Assembly (NCBI RefSeq): GCF_958979055.1
Contig: NC_084886.1
Span: 45,277,154 to 45,341,153 of the forward strand
Length of the DNA stretch: 64,000 nucleotides
Direction: 5' to 3'
From: Alnus glutinosa
Lineage: Eukaryota > Streptophyta > Magnoliopsida > Fagales > Betulaceae
The notes beneath the pieces were generated by a model. That model was not told the origin of the DNA. It did no database searches and saw only the letters and a program-made list of their open reading frames with translations. Positions 10,824 through 22,095 of the stretch are shown here, one piece after another (position 1 is the first letter of the stretch; each line of letters begins with the position of its first letter). Both the position numbers and the translations under genes were made by a program.

Positions 10824-13800
10824 ATGGAGAAGAGCTTGTTAGTGACAGAGAGACAAGTGAAGACGGAGGGGTGTTTAAGCATAACACGGGGTGTGTTTGC
10901 TCAAGAGGCGAAAAGGGTGGGTTACTTGGCAGGGCCGATGGTGGCTGTCAATTTATCACAGTACTTTCTGCAGATTATTTCCATTATGATGGTCGGTCAC
11001 CATGGTGAGCTCGCTCTCTCCAGCACTGCTATTGCCATCTCTCTCGCCGCCGTCTCTGGCTTCAGTCCTGTTGTAAGTACGTCCTTTTCTTTTTATATAT
11101 TTTTATCACATTGATCTCCATGTTTTTTTCTTTGCCATGTTTTTATGAGGAATGCTAGGCATCCAAACACTTGTTTCCAGAATTTAGTTCCAAACTGATG
11201 TGTCACCATCCCATGAGATCTATCATTTTGGGAAGTGTGCCACAATCTCATAGGATTGTGACACATCAGTTTGGAATCAAATTCTGGAAAAAAGTGTTGG
11301 GATGTCTAGCATTTCTTTATTTTTATATCCTTTTGGGGAACCGGCTGGAACCTTAGAGATACTGTTATGAGTGATTATGATTTGTCATTGCGTATCCCTG
11401 AGGGGTTGGTGCAAGTTTAGAGCACTACTAGTAGCAGATTCCCTATATTTAGAGAATTTTGCAGATTCCCAATTACTTTTTTTAATAGAAAAAAAATCGT
11501 TCTCTCTCCTCTCTCCTCTCTGGCTCTCTCCTTCACGCATGAATCACTTCACCGCTTAGTGTTCTCGTACCACTCGTTGCCGCTGTCGATAATGGCGTCG
11601 CCGGGGTCCATGTGGGAGGAGAGGGCGGCGATGGTTTGATCAACGGGTGAGCCGGCCTTGACCAGGATGATGATCAATCTGGGACCAAGAAATTGATTGC
11701 AAATTCTCTCATGAGTCCCATATTAGTTCCTCCTTTTCCTTTCTCCAAATCCACTTCACTCTGTTTGCAAATCTTCTTGTCAACTTTCCGTTCTTCTCTC
11801 GATCTGTACCTTACATTGTCTTTGTTTGTTTCTCTTCCTATGATATAAAAAGCTTTGCGGGTATTTTGTGATTGGGTTTGTTTGAGCCCAGTCTTGGTCT
11901 CTTGGCAAAGGATTTGTGTTTCTTTTCTAGGTGCCCAAGAAACAAGCATGCCTCTCAATTTCTCTGATTGGGATTTCCAGGGGTTGGATTCTGAATTGAA
12001 GAGTTCTGATTGCGACGGAATAGATGGGTTCTGTGTGGAGTGTGACGGAGAAGACGAGAGAGCAAGAGAGAGAAGAAAAGAAATGAATAAAAAAATTAAA
12101 GTAGGAAAGAGAAAAAAGAATAAAATAAGAGTAAAAAATAATATTTAATTGATATAGAGAAAGATTAGGGAATCTATTGTGAAGTCTTTTTTTTATAGAG
12201 AAGTAAAAAGTAGTTTTGTTCCCTAAATATAGAGAAAATGGTTGGGCAACTGCTGCTAGTGCTCTAAGAGTCTTGATTTTTGGTGGCATTTTCATCAGAT
12301 TTGAATTCTCTTGAGTGCAAACAATTCTTTGGGTTCAACCCATTGGCAAAGTTGGAATATTATCTGATCCGTGTAGAGAGGAGGTTTTGCACGAATATGA
12401 GGTTTATCCGACAGAGGTGGGTGTGCGCACGAAGTGACCCAACCTTAAAAGGGTTCCTCGTTGTTAAAAAAAAAATAAAAAAATATTGTTTGTGTATGTG
12501 TCGCTCCACTATATTGCACACCTCTATTGACTCTAATATCACTTGTTAGAAAGAATGACACTTTTTGGAGTTTTTTTGTTAGACCATAATATAGCATGTT
12601 GAGACACTATCCAATCCAAAAGCTTAAGCATATGAGTTTGGGCTCAACTACGTTATATTTACACTTCACAGTTATGATGTCATTTTAATATGTGACTCAA
12701 TCTTTTTAATTTTTTTACACTCACACTTGTATACTTTAATATCATGTTAAATTAAAACATATTCCAAAATGATGAATTTAATACATGATTGTTAAGCTAG
12801 CCAACTTTAGTCTTTGGAGTGAATTCGCTGTCCATATTGATAGCAAACTGATCAATGTTTGTAACTTTCACATGGCAAACAGTTTGGAATGTCAACCGCA
12901 CTGGAAACTATATGTGGGCAAGCTTATGGAGCTCAGCAATATAAAAAAGTAGGAAATCAAACTTACACTGCTATTTTCTGTCTATTATTGGTTTGTCTCC
13001 CTCTGTCTCTTCTGTGGATCTACATGGGAAAGCTACTCGCTTTCATGGGCCAAGACCCTGTAATTTCACATGAAGCCGGTAAATTTATAGTGTGCCTCAT
13101 TCCTGCACTCTTTGCCTACGCAACTCTTCAAGCTCTTGTTCGATATTTCCAGACGCAAAGTTTAATCATCCCCATGCTAGTAAGCTCTTGTGTCACCCTT
13201 TGTTTCCATATACCTTTATGCTGGGTTTTGGTATTCAAGTCTAGACTACAACATCTTGGAGGAGCATTGGCTATTGGTATGTCATATTGGTTGAACGTTA
13301 TTTTACTCGGATTATACATGAAGTACACTAGTGCCTGTGCAAAAACCAGGGCCCCCATTTCTGTCGAGGTGTTCCAAGGAATTGGAGAGTTCTTCCGTTT
13401 TGCTATCCCTTCTGCTGTAATGATTTGGTGATTTTTCTCCTACTCTTTTTCAGTCATAGAACAACCTTGTTTTTTTCTTTTTAACTTCTATGTATGTTTT
13501 CTCATGTTTGGTTTTTCATAGCCTTGAATGGTGGTCATTCGAGCTGCTTACCTTGCTGTCGGGGTTTTTACCAAATCCGGAGCTTGAAACTTCAGTACTG
13601 TCCGTGTGGTATATTAAATTTTTCTACAAGTTTTTCAGATTTAGTTTTATCTCCCATTTGCACTAAAAAAACTTCAGAGACTAATGAGATCAATTCATCA
13701 AATGGGATTTAACTAATCTTCGACTTTTCTAAACAGTTTAGCAACACTCTCAACGCTCTACATGATACCAGATGGACTTGGCGCTGCAGCAAGGTTTGCA

Positions 13801-15662
13801 CCAATGCACACACAATATTGATACACAGCTGATAATATATGCATGTAATTCTGCTTAAATTGTATGAAAAATGTTCTGTTTTTGGTGGGAATTGTAGCAC
13901 TAGAGTTTCAAATGAGTTAGGAGCTGGGAACCCACAAGCGGCACGTTTAGCTGTCACTGTTGTGATGCTTATTACAGTCACAGAAGCACTCATAGTAAGC
14001 TCAGCCTTTTTTGCCAGCCGCCATGTTTTTGGTTACATTTTCAGCAATGAGAAGGAAGTAGTAGACTATGTCACAACCTTGGCTCCTCTGGTATGTCTGT
14101 CGGTTGTGCTGGACAGCTTACATGGAGTCCTTTCAGGTTAATGCATGTTTTCTTCCCTATTGTCAAAACTCAATTACATTTCAAGGATTCTGATTGATAT
14201 TTGCCTTACGTGTCTGGCTGGTTTATTTTTATGTCTGGGTTGACTATATTTCCAGTTACAACAAACAAAAATACAGAATTCAATTCAAAGCTTCTATTCT
14301 CTAGTTATTTTAACACTTGGGTAACTCCATCTATTGTTCCTATAAATCAGGTGTTGCTAGGGGATGTGGGTGGCAGGACTTAGGTGCTTATGTTAACCTC
14401 GGGGCATACTATCTTTGTGGACTTCCAGCTGGTGCCATATTGGGTTTTTGGGTACAGTTGAAAGGAAAGGGCCTTTGGATTGGAATACTAATTGGTTCTT
14501 CTGTGCAAGCACTTCTGCTCTCTCTCGTAACAAGTTATACAGACTGGGGAAAACAGGTCTATCCTCCTCTTTTAATGTCTTCAAGCCTTTGATCTTAAGT
14601 TATGTTTGGTACGTAGAATGGCTATTCTAACATCAAAGCTATTCTATTCCACCTTCTTCCATTCCTAATAAAAGTTATTCATTTTTCTAAGGGTTAAATA
14701 CCTCTAAGGTCCCTGAGTTTTGACAACTTTATTTTTTAGTTCCTGAGTTTCAATTCGCATCACAGATGATACATCAATTTTGGGAAATGACCAAATTAGT
14801 GCCTCGGTTAACTTCTCCGCCCAAAAATTAACGGTCCGCCACGTGTCAACCTCAGAAGTTGACACGTGGCACTATATAAAAAATAAAAAAATAAAAAATC
14901 TTTAAAAATTAATTAAAAAATTTAAAAAAAATTGAAAAAACTAAACAGGAAATTTTTTTTTAGGGTTTATTTTTCCCGATTTTTTTTTTTTTTTTTTTTT
15001 TGTCCCGGGGGTGGCCGAACCACCACATGGGGGTGGTTCGGCCACCCCAGACCGGCCGACCACCTCCCTGGCCAAGCCACCCCCTTTTTTTTTATTTAGT
15101 TTTTTCAATTTTTTTTTTAATTTTTAAATATTTTTAATTTTTAATTTTTTTATATAGTGCCACGTGTCAACTTTTGAGGTTGACACGTGGCGGACCGTTA
15201 ATTTCTGAACGGAGAAGTTAACCAAGGTACTAATTTGGTCATTTCCCAAAATTGATGTATCATCTGTGATGCGAATTGAAACTCAGGGACTAAAAAATAA
15301 AGTTGTCAAAATTCAGGGACTAAAAAGGTGTTTAATCCTTTTTCTAATGGAATAATCATTCCGCGTACCAAACGTAACCTTGGTGTAGTCCAAAATTCCC
15401 ATTTTTTTTTCCCTTTTCCCATAGCTTCAGCAAAGATATATGGAGATCGAGCTCCCATTGAAATGGATTGTATTTAGAGAACATTCCATTGAAATATTAT
15501 CTTTGACAGTCTTGACATCTTAAATTATTAATTTCTTTCAGATTTTGCAAAAATAGTTGGTCTTTACTGGGTCATCTTGAATTCTTGATGTTGCAGGCAA
15601 GTAAAGCAAGGGAGAGGATATATGAGGGAAGATCTTCAGTAGAAAATAGATTATTAACTTGA
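10824..15662 (+). CDS. MATE efflux transporter (DETOXIFICATION family), second of a tandem pair
   Basis: Seven exons give 482 residues: 10824-11072, 12883-13427, 13522-13608, 13737-13793, 13898-14136, 14351-14556, 15597-15662. Exons 2 to 6 have exactly the same lengths as in the upstream gene (545, 87, 57, 239, 206), with the same phases. This shows a tandem duplication. Recognisable motifs are [63 protein letters not shown] and [17 protein letters not shown]. The protein differs from its neighbour mainly at the N terminus and in the last exon, as is usual for MATE paralogues. Introns 1 (1.8 kb) and 6 (1.0 kb) are swollen by transposons. All splice sites are still GT-AG, so the gene looks intact. 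The transported substrate is unknown. Confidence 0.92.
11148..11316. mobile_element. MITE in intron 1 of the second MATE gene
   Basis: The arms begin AGGAATGCTAGGCATCCAAA and end in the complement, GGGATGTCTAGCATTTCT. The inner parts, CCAAACTGATGTGTCACCAT and GTGACACATCAGTTTGG, also pair. Size is about 169 bp. No coding capacity. Confidence 0.75.
11417..12267. mobile_element. Non-autonomous TIR DNA transposon carrying a gene fragment
   Basis: The left end AGAGCACTACTAGTAGCAG followed by a TTCCCTATATTTAGAGAA block is matched in reverse at the right end, where CCCTAAATATAGAGAAAATG precedes AACTGCTGCTAGTGCTCT. The 850-bp element lies wholly in intron 1 of the second MATE gene. Part of its interior is GC-rich and coding-like on the minus strand (see the 6PGDH fragment). 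This is the structure of a Pack-type transposon. The target site duplication is not clear, so the superfamily is left open. Confidence 0.65.
11549..11674 (-). pseudogene. Captured fragment of 6-phosphogluconate dehydrogenase
   Basis: Read on the minus strand from 11674, 41 codons encode a piece of 6PGDH, the NADP-dependent decarboxylating enzyme of the oxidative pentose phosphate pathway. The stretches [25 protein letters not shown] and [11 protein letters not shown] match the conserved N-terminal region that follows the Rossmann fold, where the family reads [12 protein letters not shown]. The frame then stops at TGA (11551-11549). The segment is clearly richer in GC than the intron around it. 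It has no start codon, no other 6PGDH domain and lies inside a TIR element, so it is a transposon-carried fragment rather than a gene. Identification rests on remembered family sequence. Confidence 0.85.
14599..15378. mobile_element. Outer MITE of a nested pair in intron 6 of the second MATE gene
   Basis: The left end GTTATGTTTGGTACGTAGAA and right end complement (ATTCCGCGTACCAAACGTAAC) are inverted repeats of about 20-30 bases. Between them lies a second complete element (14689-15342), so the outer element was inserted first and then split. Confidence 0.65.
14689..15342. mobile_element. Inner MITE with long arms and paired G-box palindromes
   Basis: Arms of about 200 bases run from GGGTTAAATACCTCTAAGG, through GGTCCCTGAGTTTTGACAAC and ATGATACATCAATTTTGGG, to a centre rich in T and A. 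The complement returns through CCCAAAATTGATGTATCAT and ends near TTTAATCC. Each arm holds the palindrome CCACGTGTCAAC...GTTGACACGTGG, so four CACGTG motifs are present in all. The centre (about 15003-15082) is a GC-rich GGTGGCCGAACCACC hairpin. Confidence 0.8.
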
Positions 15663-16177
15663 CTGAGTTTTGATGAGCTAAATCATCTTATTCCACTGTT
15701 GTGAGCTGAAAAATATTGCTTAAACTAATGAAACTAGTAGATTTTTTGATGAGTCATATTCCTTTTCCGCTATATGCCATTCAATGTTCTACATAGATCT
15801 TCTATCATTTAGACTTGTGTTGGTGCACGTAGGACTGACTTAATTACGTTGTTTGGCAATCAATTACATGAGGTATCATCTATTACGCATTTGCTTCACA
15901 AATTGGCAACAAATTTGACTTCATTGACCATCTTAAGCATGAATTTGAGTTAAAAAAATTCTTGAACAATGCTGGTCACGTAACTAAAACACCATACTGA
16001 TTAGGTTTGGCAAAGCTATACACGTTGAACATAAGCTGAATTCGAGTTTATCATTGAACTAGATAATATGTTTAAGTTCGATTCATTTATTTTTTAAACG
16101 ATCCAACTAGAACTTGTTCACAAGCTGCTCAATTAACATTTGTTTTTGGTCAATTTATAATAATCATTAGTTAATTA

Positions 16178-16209
<32 letters not shown>

Positions 16210-16376
16210 GATTTTATCATTTGAGTTTATTAGATAAATTAACTCGAATTTTAAGCAATCATATACTATAATAGTATAAGCCCTCGAAAGTATAGTTTAG
16301 AATTGCGACAAATGACAGTCTAAAATGCTGATAAGTGGTATTTTTGAGGCCCTATAATTATGACCAATGGCATGTT
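15663..16376. other. Spacer with MATE 3' region and degenerate dispersed repeat copy 3
   Basis: The first 150 bases are the probable 3' untranslated region of the second MATE gene. From about 16030 to 16330 the DNA resembles the dispersed repeat at 1300-1700 and 22180-22600 (TCGAGTTTATCATTGAACTAG, AATCATTAGTTAATTAG). No gene is visible. Confidence 0.4.
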
Positions 16377-16383
16377 CAAATAA

Positions 16384-16459
16384 AGAGTAATGATAGGCAG
16401 GGGCCATCTTGCCGCCCTTTCCTACGTGGAAAGGGCCTTCTCACTTTTAATATATATAT

Positions 16460-16491
<32 letters not shown>

Positions 16492-17590
16492 AATCAAATT
16501 TTGAAATTTGAAACCAGCGTCTTCTTCTATGTAACCATTTTTTGTCCCAAAACCATTCCCCCCCCCCCCCCCCCCCGCGCCCAAAATCTTTCCCTCCCTT
16601 CCTCTCTCTCCATCTCCTCTCCTTAACCCCCACTGTGAACCTGCCACCGTCGACGACTCACGAGCCCGCTAGTCCACTGTGCGTTCTCCATCTCCGACCA
16701 AAACCCAACCACCGTGGTTCTCCATCTCCGGTTCGGCTCCGACGACCCAACCACCGTACCACCACGAGCAGCCCCAGCCGAACTACCACCACCGCCGACG
16801 AGCCCATCCCCAGTAAGGTTTTCTTAGTTTTTTTTTTTTTTTAAATCTTTCCTTTTGATTTTCTCTCCAGATCCGGTTTTTTTAGTTTTTTATGGGTGAG
16901 ATTTGGCTGAGAAAATGCAGGAATTTGAGGGACAAAGTTGGCTGAGATTTGGGCTCCCACAGTTACTGTGGCCATTTCCCTGCCCCATTTCCGGCACCAG
17001 TACCGATCTCCCCCATTTCTTATTTTTTGAGTTGTTTTTAGATCTTGCTTTTTTAGTTGCTTGCTATGATTTGTGGTTTCTTTGGAGCTTGAGACATCGA
17101 ACAAAAATACCACATTCATCCAACTCTTCTTTTTTCTTTTCTTTTTTTTTTTTCTTGTTTTTTGGTGGGTTTCGGAACGGGGTTATGTAGCTTTTTAATG
17201 GGTACTACGTTGCATGAGTCTGTGTTAGCTATAGAGGTGTCCAACATATACAGGCACTAAAATGGTCAAAGCCGTTTTCCTAGAAACCAGCCTACAACTT
17301 AATTGTAGGCAAAGCCATTTTCCTAGAATCAAGGTTGTCATTGTGGCCTTTTAAACACAAACCCAAATCCAAACAACTTACATTTGAATCCTGCAAGGCA
17401 AATTGATTCTTGTTAGATTCCTGCATAAGACAAACTTACGTAATTTGTCTCGAGTTATCTTGGTACTGTAAACAAGTTTCATGGATTTACTGTAAAGGAG
17501 TTCTTGGTACTGTGGAATAGAGATGGGTGATTGAAAAAAAGAAAAAAAGAAAAAAGAAAAAAAAAGGAGCTTTTAGGCAAGTTTGTATGA
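16384..17590 (+). repeat. Left arm of the long-TIR transposon
   Basis: From the tip inward it holds a TA/TAA repeat, a run of C (about 16557-16576), a CT-rich leader-like stretch, a GC-rich segment (about 16620-16812) ending at a plausible splice donor CAGTAAGG, and AT-rich DNA. The same order is read in reverse in the right arm. Frames in the GC-rich part are rich in proline, threonine and serine and match no protein I know. The leader-like design could act as a promoter and first exon for the element's own transcript. Confidence 0.75.
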
Positions 17591-20500
17591 TATTGATCTT
17601 CACTTATTGGAGATGGATCATAGAGAAATCTTACCTAATTAAACCTCGTTTTAGTATTATTTATATTTAGAAACTCTCTCTCTCTAAAGTGGTGGTTAGT
17701 GCTTTGGTACGTTGCTTTGTCTCTAATCAAGTAAAATTAGACAAAAAAAAAAAAAAAAAAAAACGCCCTCCTCTTAAAATTCTTATTTCTTGTCCTTTAA
17801 TGCCTGCCCCATTCTTTGTTAATGCTGCAGCATTTGAAGACTTTCTTCACCTCCACCAATCATTCACTAATTGACTTAGTTATTCATTAAGCTTAATTTC
17901 CTAAAAATAATCAACCCCAGTAATCTTTTTGCCTTGACAAAAGAAGGTGTGTTTAAATTCTTCTCTTTTTTTTTTTTTTTGGAAGAACAGATTTTGGCTT
18001 TTGCTTAAAGTTAGCATGTAATATTATACTAGTAAAGCATAGCTTGCAAGTTGTTAGATTATCATTATTGAATATGTATTCTAAAATTTTGAAGAACTTG
18101 GCTTGAAAGTAAAGGTTTTCGTGATTTATGTAGAAGTTTTGAATTGCTTAAAATGTGTACACTTTTGCTCTGGTTAGTTGATGAGAAACGGTAAGGAAAG
18201 AGAGGATAAAAAGAGAGAAAATACTTTGATATTGAATATGAGTTCTTTGATATGGTGCTATTCGGCCGAATCTATTATGGTGTTTTAGTTGGGTGCTTTA
18301 ACATTGCTCCTTTTCTTTGCTTAAGAATTATTGGCAAACCTACTTTTTTTGTTTGATGATGCCCTTCCTATGTTTAATTATGTGGTAATGGGAATCACAG
18401 TTAAAAGGGATCAGAGGGGTAACTCTGTGATTTGGGGCATCTACAGGTAATCCCTCTTTAGAATGTTGTTTGCAACATGTTCATCTATGTATTTAGGAAT
18501 TTCAAAAGTATATATTACAGAGAGTTGTGAAGATGTCTAATTTTTGCTTCATTGATTCACAAACATCAGAGAAGACAACTAGTTGCTGCTATGTTATATA
18601 ATATATATGATATTTGCCCAAGAATTATTGTCAAGCCAAATTTGTGAATGAATGTGTCCATGATGTTTATGGAGGGACTTTTATAATTTTCAAGTTCAAG
18701 AAAAAAAGGGTTGGTAGAATTTGAGGGTTTTTTTTTCTTTTTTTCTTTTTGTTATGTTTGATGGATTTTGGTAGAATTTGAGCTATCTGGGTTGGGAGAA
18801 TTTTGATTAAATTTTGGCATGAATTAATTTAGTCTGGTAAAATTGAACTGTTACACTTACGTGGAGTGAATGAACTTGGTTTTGATGTTGGTGGGGAGAG
18901 TAAATGGTGCTATTGTACTTTCTGAAATTAGCTTTGTATTATATTTCGTCATTAGTAGTTTATGACATTTTTGCCGACTTTTTTATTTTTTTATTTTTTT
19001 TTATTTTTTTTTATCATGCAGAAAGTCAGTTATTGGGATTTTTTTGAGTGGGCTGATAAGAAGATACCTACATACGAGAAGAGATTAGCGCAACATTTGA
19101 AAGAAATAGAGAGAAGAAGACAGTTGAGGAATTGATTGAAAAAAGGCATATGTTTTGCATATGTTGTAACTAAAATGGCCTCTCAGTTTGGTTGGTTCTG
19201 CTTGTTTAAATGTACATACAAATTTATTTTGAATGATACGTGAAGTTGGATATAAATCATCATTTTCTTTCATGATATGAGAGGTTATTAATTACTTTGA
19301 AGTTTTTTGCACATAAATTTGCTCACAAATACATGGATAGTTTATAAGTATTCTACAGATCGAAAAGAGCTATCATGGTTTGCTACACAAACAATGTTTC
19401 TTGCATCACCAAACTATGGTGTTTATCAACAATGTTAAGTATCAGTTCACCGGAAATAACTGATTGTATAAATTGGAAATTTGCAATAGTCTTTTGTACA
19501 GGTTTTGTTTAGGCACACTTTTACATTTATAATTTCACATCATAAATATTTATTTGAAAGTGAACAAATTGAAAGAAAAGAACAATAGTAAGAGAAAGCA
19601 AACCCAAAAGAGGAAAATCTATAGACAAGAAATGTAAGATTCTATATTACAAATCCAAAATTTCATCAACAACCCAACAATTTCCATCACAAAATTGATA
19701 CCCATTCGACCCAGAATAACCAAGTTTAAAAGCACTACAAATGTTAAAAAAATTACAAACAGCTTCTCCAAGAGGATTAACAATACACATGGGCTATCCC
19801 AAAAAGGAGAAAGAATATACAAAACCAAATCGTTATACCCTGATTAACCAGATTCAAATATTTATTGAATGCCCTGAAACCATGGCACAGTCATGTAGAA
19901 GCAGCTTTTGAGTCCTCAATATTTAAAGAGCTCCAAGATGAATGTGTCTCCTGCCACATCAACACAGTTACAACAGAGTCCCAAGAATCCATGCTTAATA
20001 AATGAATGCATACGCCAACAGTGTCTTGGTGCATATCTACACATCTTATAGCAGCAAAATGGCTATCCTTACAAATTTTACATGTTGAAATAAAAAAGGT
20101 CCAGAACTTTAATTTAACCACCAATGTCATAAAGACCAGATCAATCAAGAAATAAGAATCCTCTAATTTTCACAACTCCCATTTTTAAAAGCTTGCCTAG
20201 CATCACTCAATGTACACGTATATACAAACAATTTATAAACTTTTTCTTTTGCTTCTACTGTTAAAGTTCCTAATAAGTTAACTTCTAAAGAAAGATACCT
20301 ATTAGGCCCGCAAAGGAAAAAACAAAGAAAGCTAAAGAACTCTTGCATGTGTTAATAACAATTTCTTCTAAAAATCCAGGCTATGGCAACATACCATGCT
20401 AGATACCTTAGCTTGATCAAGAAAAAGTCCAATTTCATAAAACTATGCCCAACATGATATTATTTACAGACAACCAAAGCAAAGTTTCTATCCGATCATC

Positions 20501-20879
20501 ATAAACACTTCTCAGTCTAGCACCCAAAATAGCAAAAAAGTGTAACTTGTAGTCTCTTGAGTCACACCTTTCATTTAAGCTTCAAATGTCACTAAGCCCC
20601 AAATCTAATGATCCGTCTACCATATGTAAAGATCTTACAAAGTACTGGAAGCTAACACGCTTCACAGTTTTTTAGCAAGCAGTTCAAAATTCAATAATTA
20701 AGAGATAAAATAAAAAGAAAAAAGGGACCTTACTATTATTTTTGCTGCATTTTTTTTCCTGGATACTATAACAAGGTCATTTCAAGACTCAAAACGTTTG
20801 TAATTATCATAGGCTCCAAGTGTCTTCCAGGACATTCCTATATATTATATATTTTATATATATATATTATATAACATAG
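17591..20879. other. Interior of the long-TIR transposon
   Basis: About 3.3 kb without a clear gene. A short piece at 18575-18612 (CTAGTTGCTGCTATGTTATA) pairs with 20847-20888, so the arms once extended further and the left side has about 1 kb of extra DNA at 17600-18570. Minus-strand frames at 20348-20163 and 20148-19891 are somewhat protein-like but match nothing I recognise. They could be captured host exons. A possible GRF-type exon is listed separately. Confidence 0.4.
19021..19134 (+). pseudogene. Possible last exon of a GRF-type zinc finger-like protein inside the transposon
   Basis: After a plausible acceptor (TATCATGCAG at 19012-19021) the frame reads YWDFFEWADKKIPTYEKRL, then a charged segment AQHLKEIERRRQLRN and a stop. 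The YWDFFEWAD stretch resembles the end of plant GRF zinc fingers (C-x-Y-F-x-W-x-D) followed by a coiled coil. No exon with the other zinc ligands was found upstream. This may be a captured gene fragment or the relic of an element gene. The call is weak. Confidence 0.25.
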
Positions 20880-21979
20880 CAGCAACTAGTTTTCTTCTTC
20901 AAACTTGCCTAAAAGTTCCTTTGTTTTCTTTCTTTTTTTCAATCACCCATCTCTATTCCACAGTATCAAGAACTCCTTTACAGTAAATCCATGAAACTTG
21001 TTTACAGTACAAAGATAACTCGAGACAAATTACGTAAGTTTGTCTTATGCAGGAATCTGACAAGAATCAATTTGCCTTGCAGGATTCAAATGTAAGTTGT
21101 TTGGATTTGGGTTTGTGCTTAAAAGGCCACAATGACAACCTTGATTCTAGGAAAATGGCTTTGCCTACAATTAAGTTGTAGGCTGGTTTCTAGGAAAACG
21201 ACTTTGACCATTTTAGTGCCTGTATATGTTGCACACCTCTGTAGCAAACACAGACTCATGCAACGTAGTACCCAGAAAAAAGCTACATAACCCCGTTCCG
21301 AAACCCACCAACAAACAGGAAAAAAAGAAAAAAGAAGCAGAGTTGGATGAATTTGGTCTTTTTGTTCGATGTCTCATGCTCCAAAGAAACCACAAATCAC
21401 AGCAAGCAACTAAAAAAGCAAGATCCAAAAACAACTCAAAAAACAAGAAATGGGGGAGATCGGTACCGGTGCCGGAAATGGGGGAGGGAAATGGCCGCAG
21501 TAACTGTGGGAGCCCAAATCTCAGCCAACTTTGTCCCTCCAATTCCTACATTTTCTCAGCCAAATCTCACCCATAAAAAAACTAAAAAAAACCGGATCTT
21601 GAGAGAAAATCAAAATGAAAGATTAAAAAAAAAAAAAAAACTAAGAAAACCTTACAGGGGATGGGCTCGTCGGCGGTGGTGGTAGTTCGGCTGGGGCTGC
21701 TCATGGTGATATGGTGGTTGGGTCGTCGGAGCCGAACCAGAGATGGAGAACCACGGTGGTTGGGTTTTGGTTGGAGATGGAGAACGCACAGTGGACTGGC
21801 GGGCTCGTGAGTCGTCGACGGTGGCAGGTTCACGGTGGGAGTTGAGGAGAGGAGATGGAGAGAGAGGAAGGGAGGGAAAGATTTTGGGCGAGGGGGGGAG
21901 GGGGGAAATGGTTTTGGGGACAAAAAATGGTTACATAGAAGAAGACGCTGGTTTCAAATTTCAAAATTTGATTTTTTTT

Positions 21980-22015
<36 letters not shown>

Positions 22016-22088
22016 GTGAGAAGGCCCTTTTCACGTAGGAAAGGGCCGGGCAGGGGCCGACATGATGGCCCCTGCCTATCATTACTCT
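20880..22088 (-). repeat. Right arm of the long-TIR transposon
   Basis: This is the inverted copy of the left arm. For example, AGTTGGCTGAGATTTGGGCT of the left arm at 16936 is found complemented at about 21510-21530, and the GC-rich segment, CT-rich leader and TA repeat follow outward. Small indels and substitutions separate the arms, so the element is not brand new. Confidence 0.8.
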
Positions 22089-22095
22089 CAAATAA

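Larger units (their letters stand above)
16384..22088. mobile_element. 5.7-kb DNA transposon with terminal inverted repeats over 1 kb
   Basis: The left end AGAGTAATGATAGGCAGGGG and right end complement CCCCTGCCTATCATTACTCT are exact inverted repeats. They are flanked by the direct repeat CAAATAA at 16377-16383 and 22089-22095. Depending on one shared T, this duplication is 7 or 8 bases. Inverted arms extend about 1.2 kb on each side (16384-17590 and 20880-22088). The interior has no recognisable transposase. Long arms and an 8-9 base duplication suggest a Mutator-like or hAT-like non-autonomous element; the superfamily is not settled. Confidence 0.85.

Noticed and set aside
16376-16844. Proline- and glycine-rich frames near 16400-16840 and 21580-22140
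   Set aside because: They are mirror images in the inverted arms of the transposon and run through C or G homopolymers and TA repeats; no domain.
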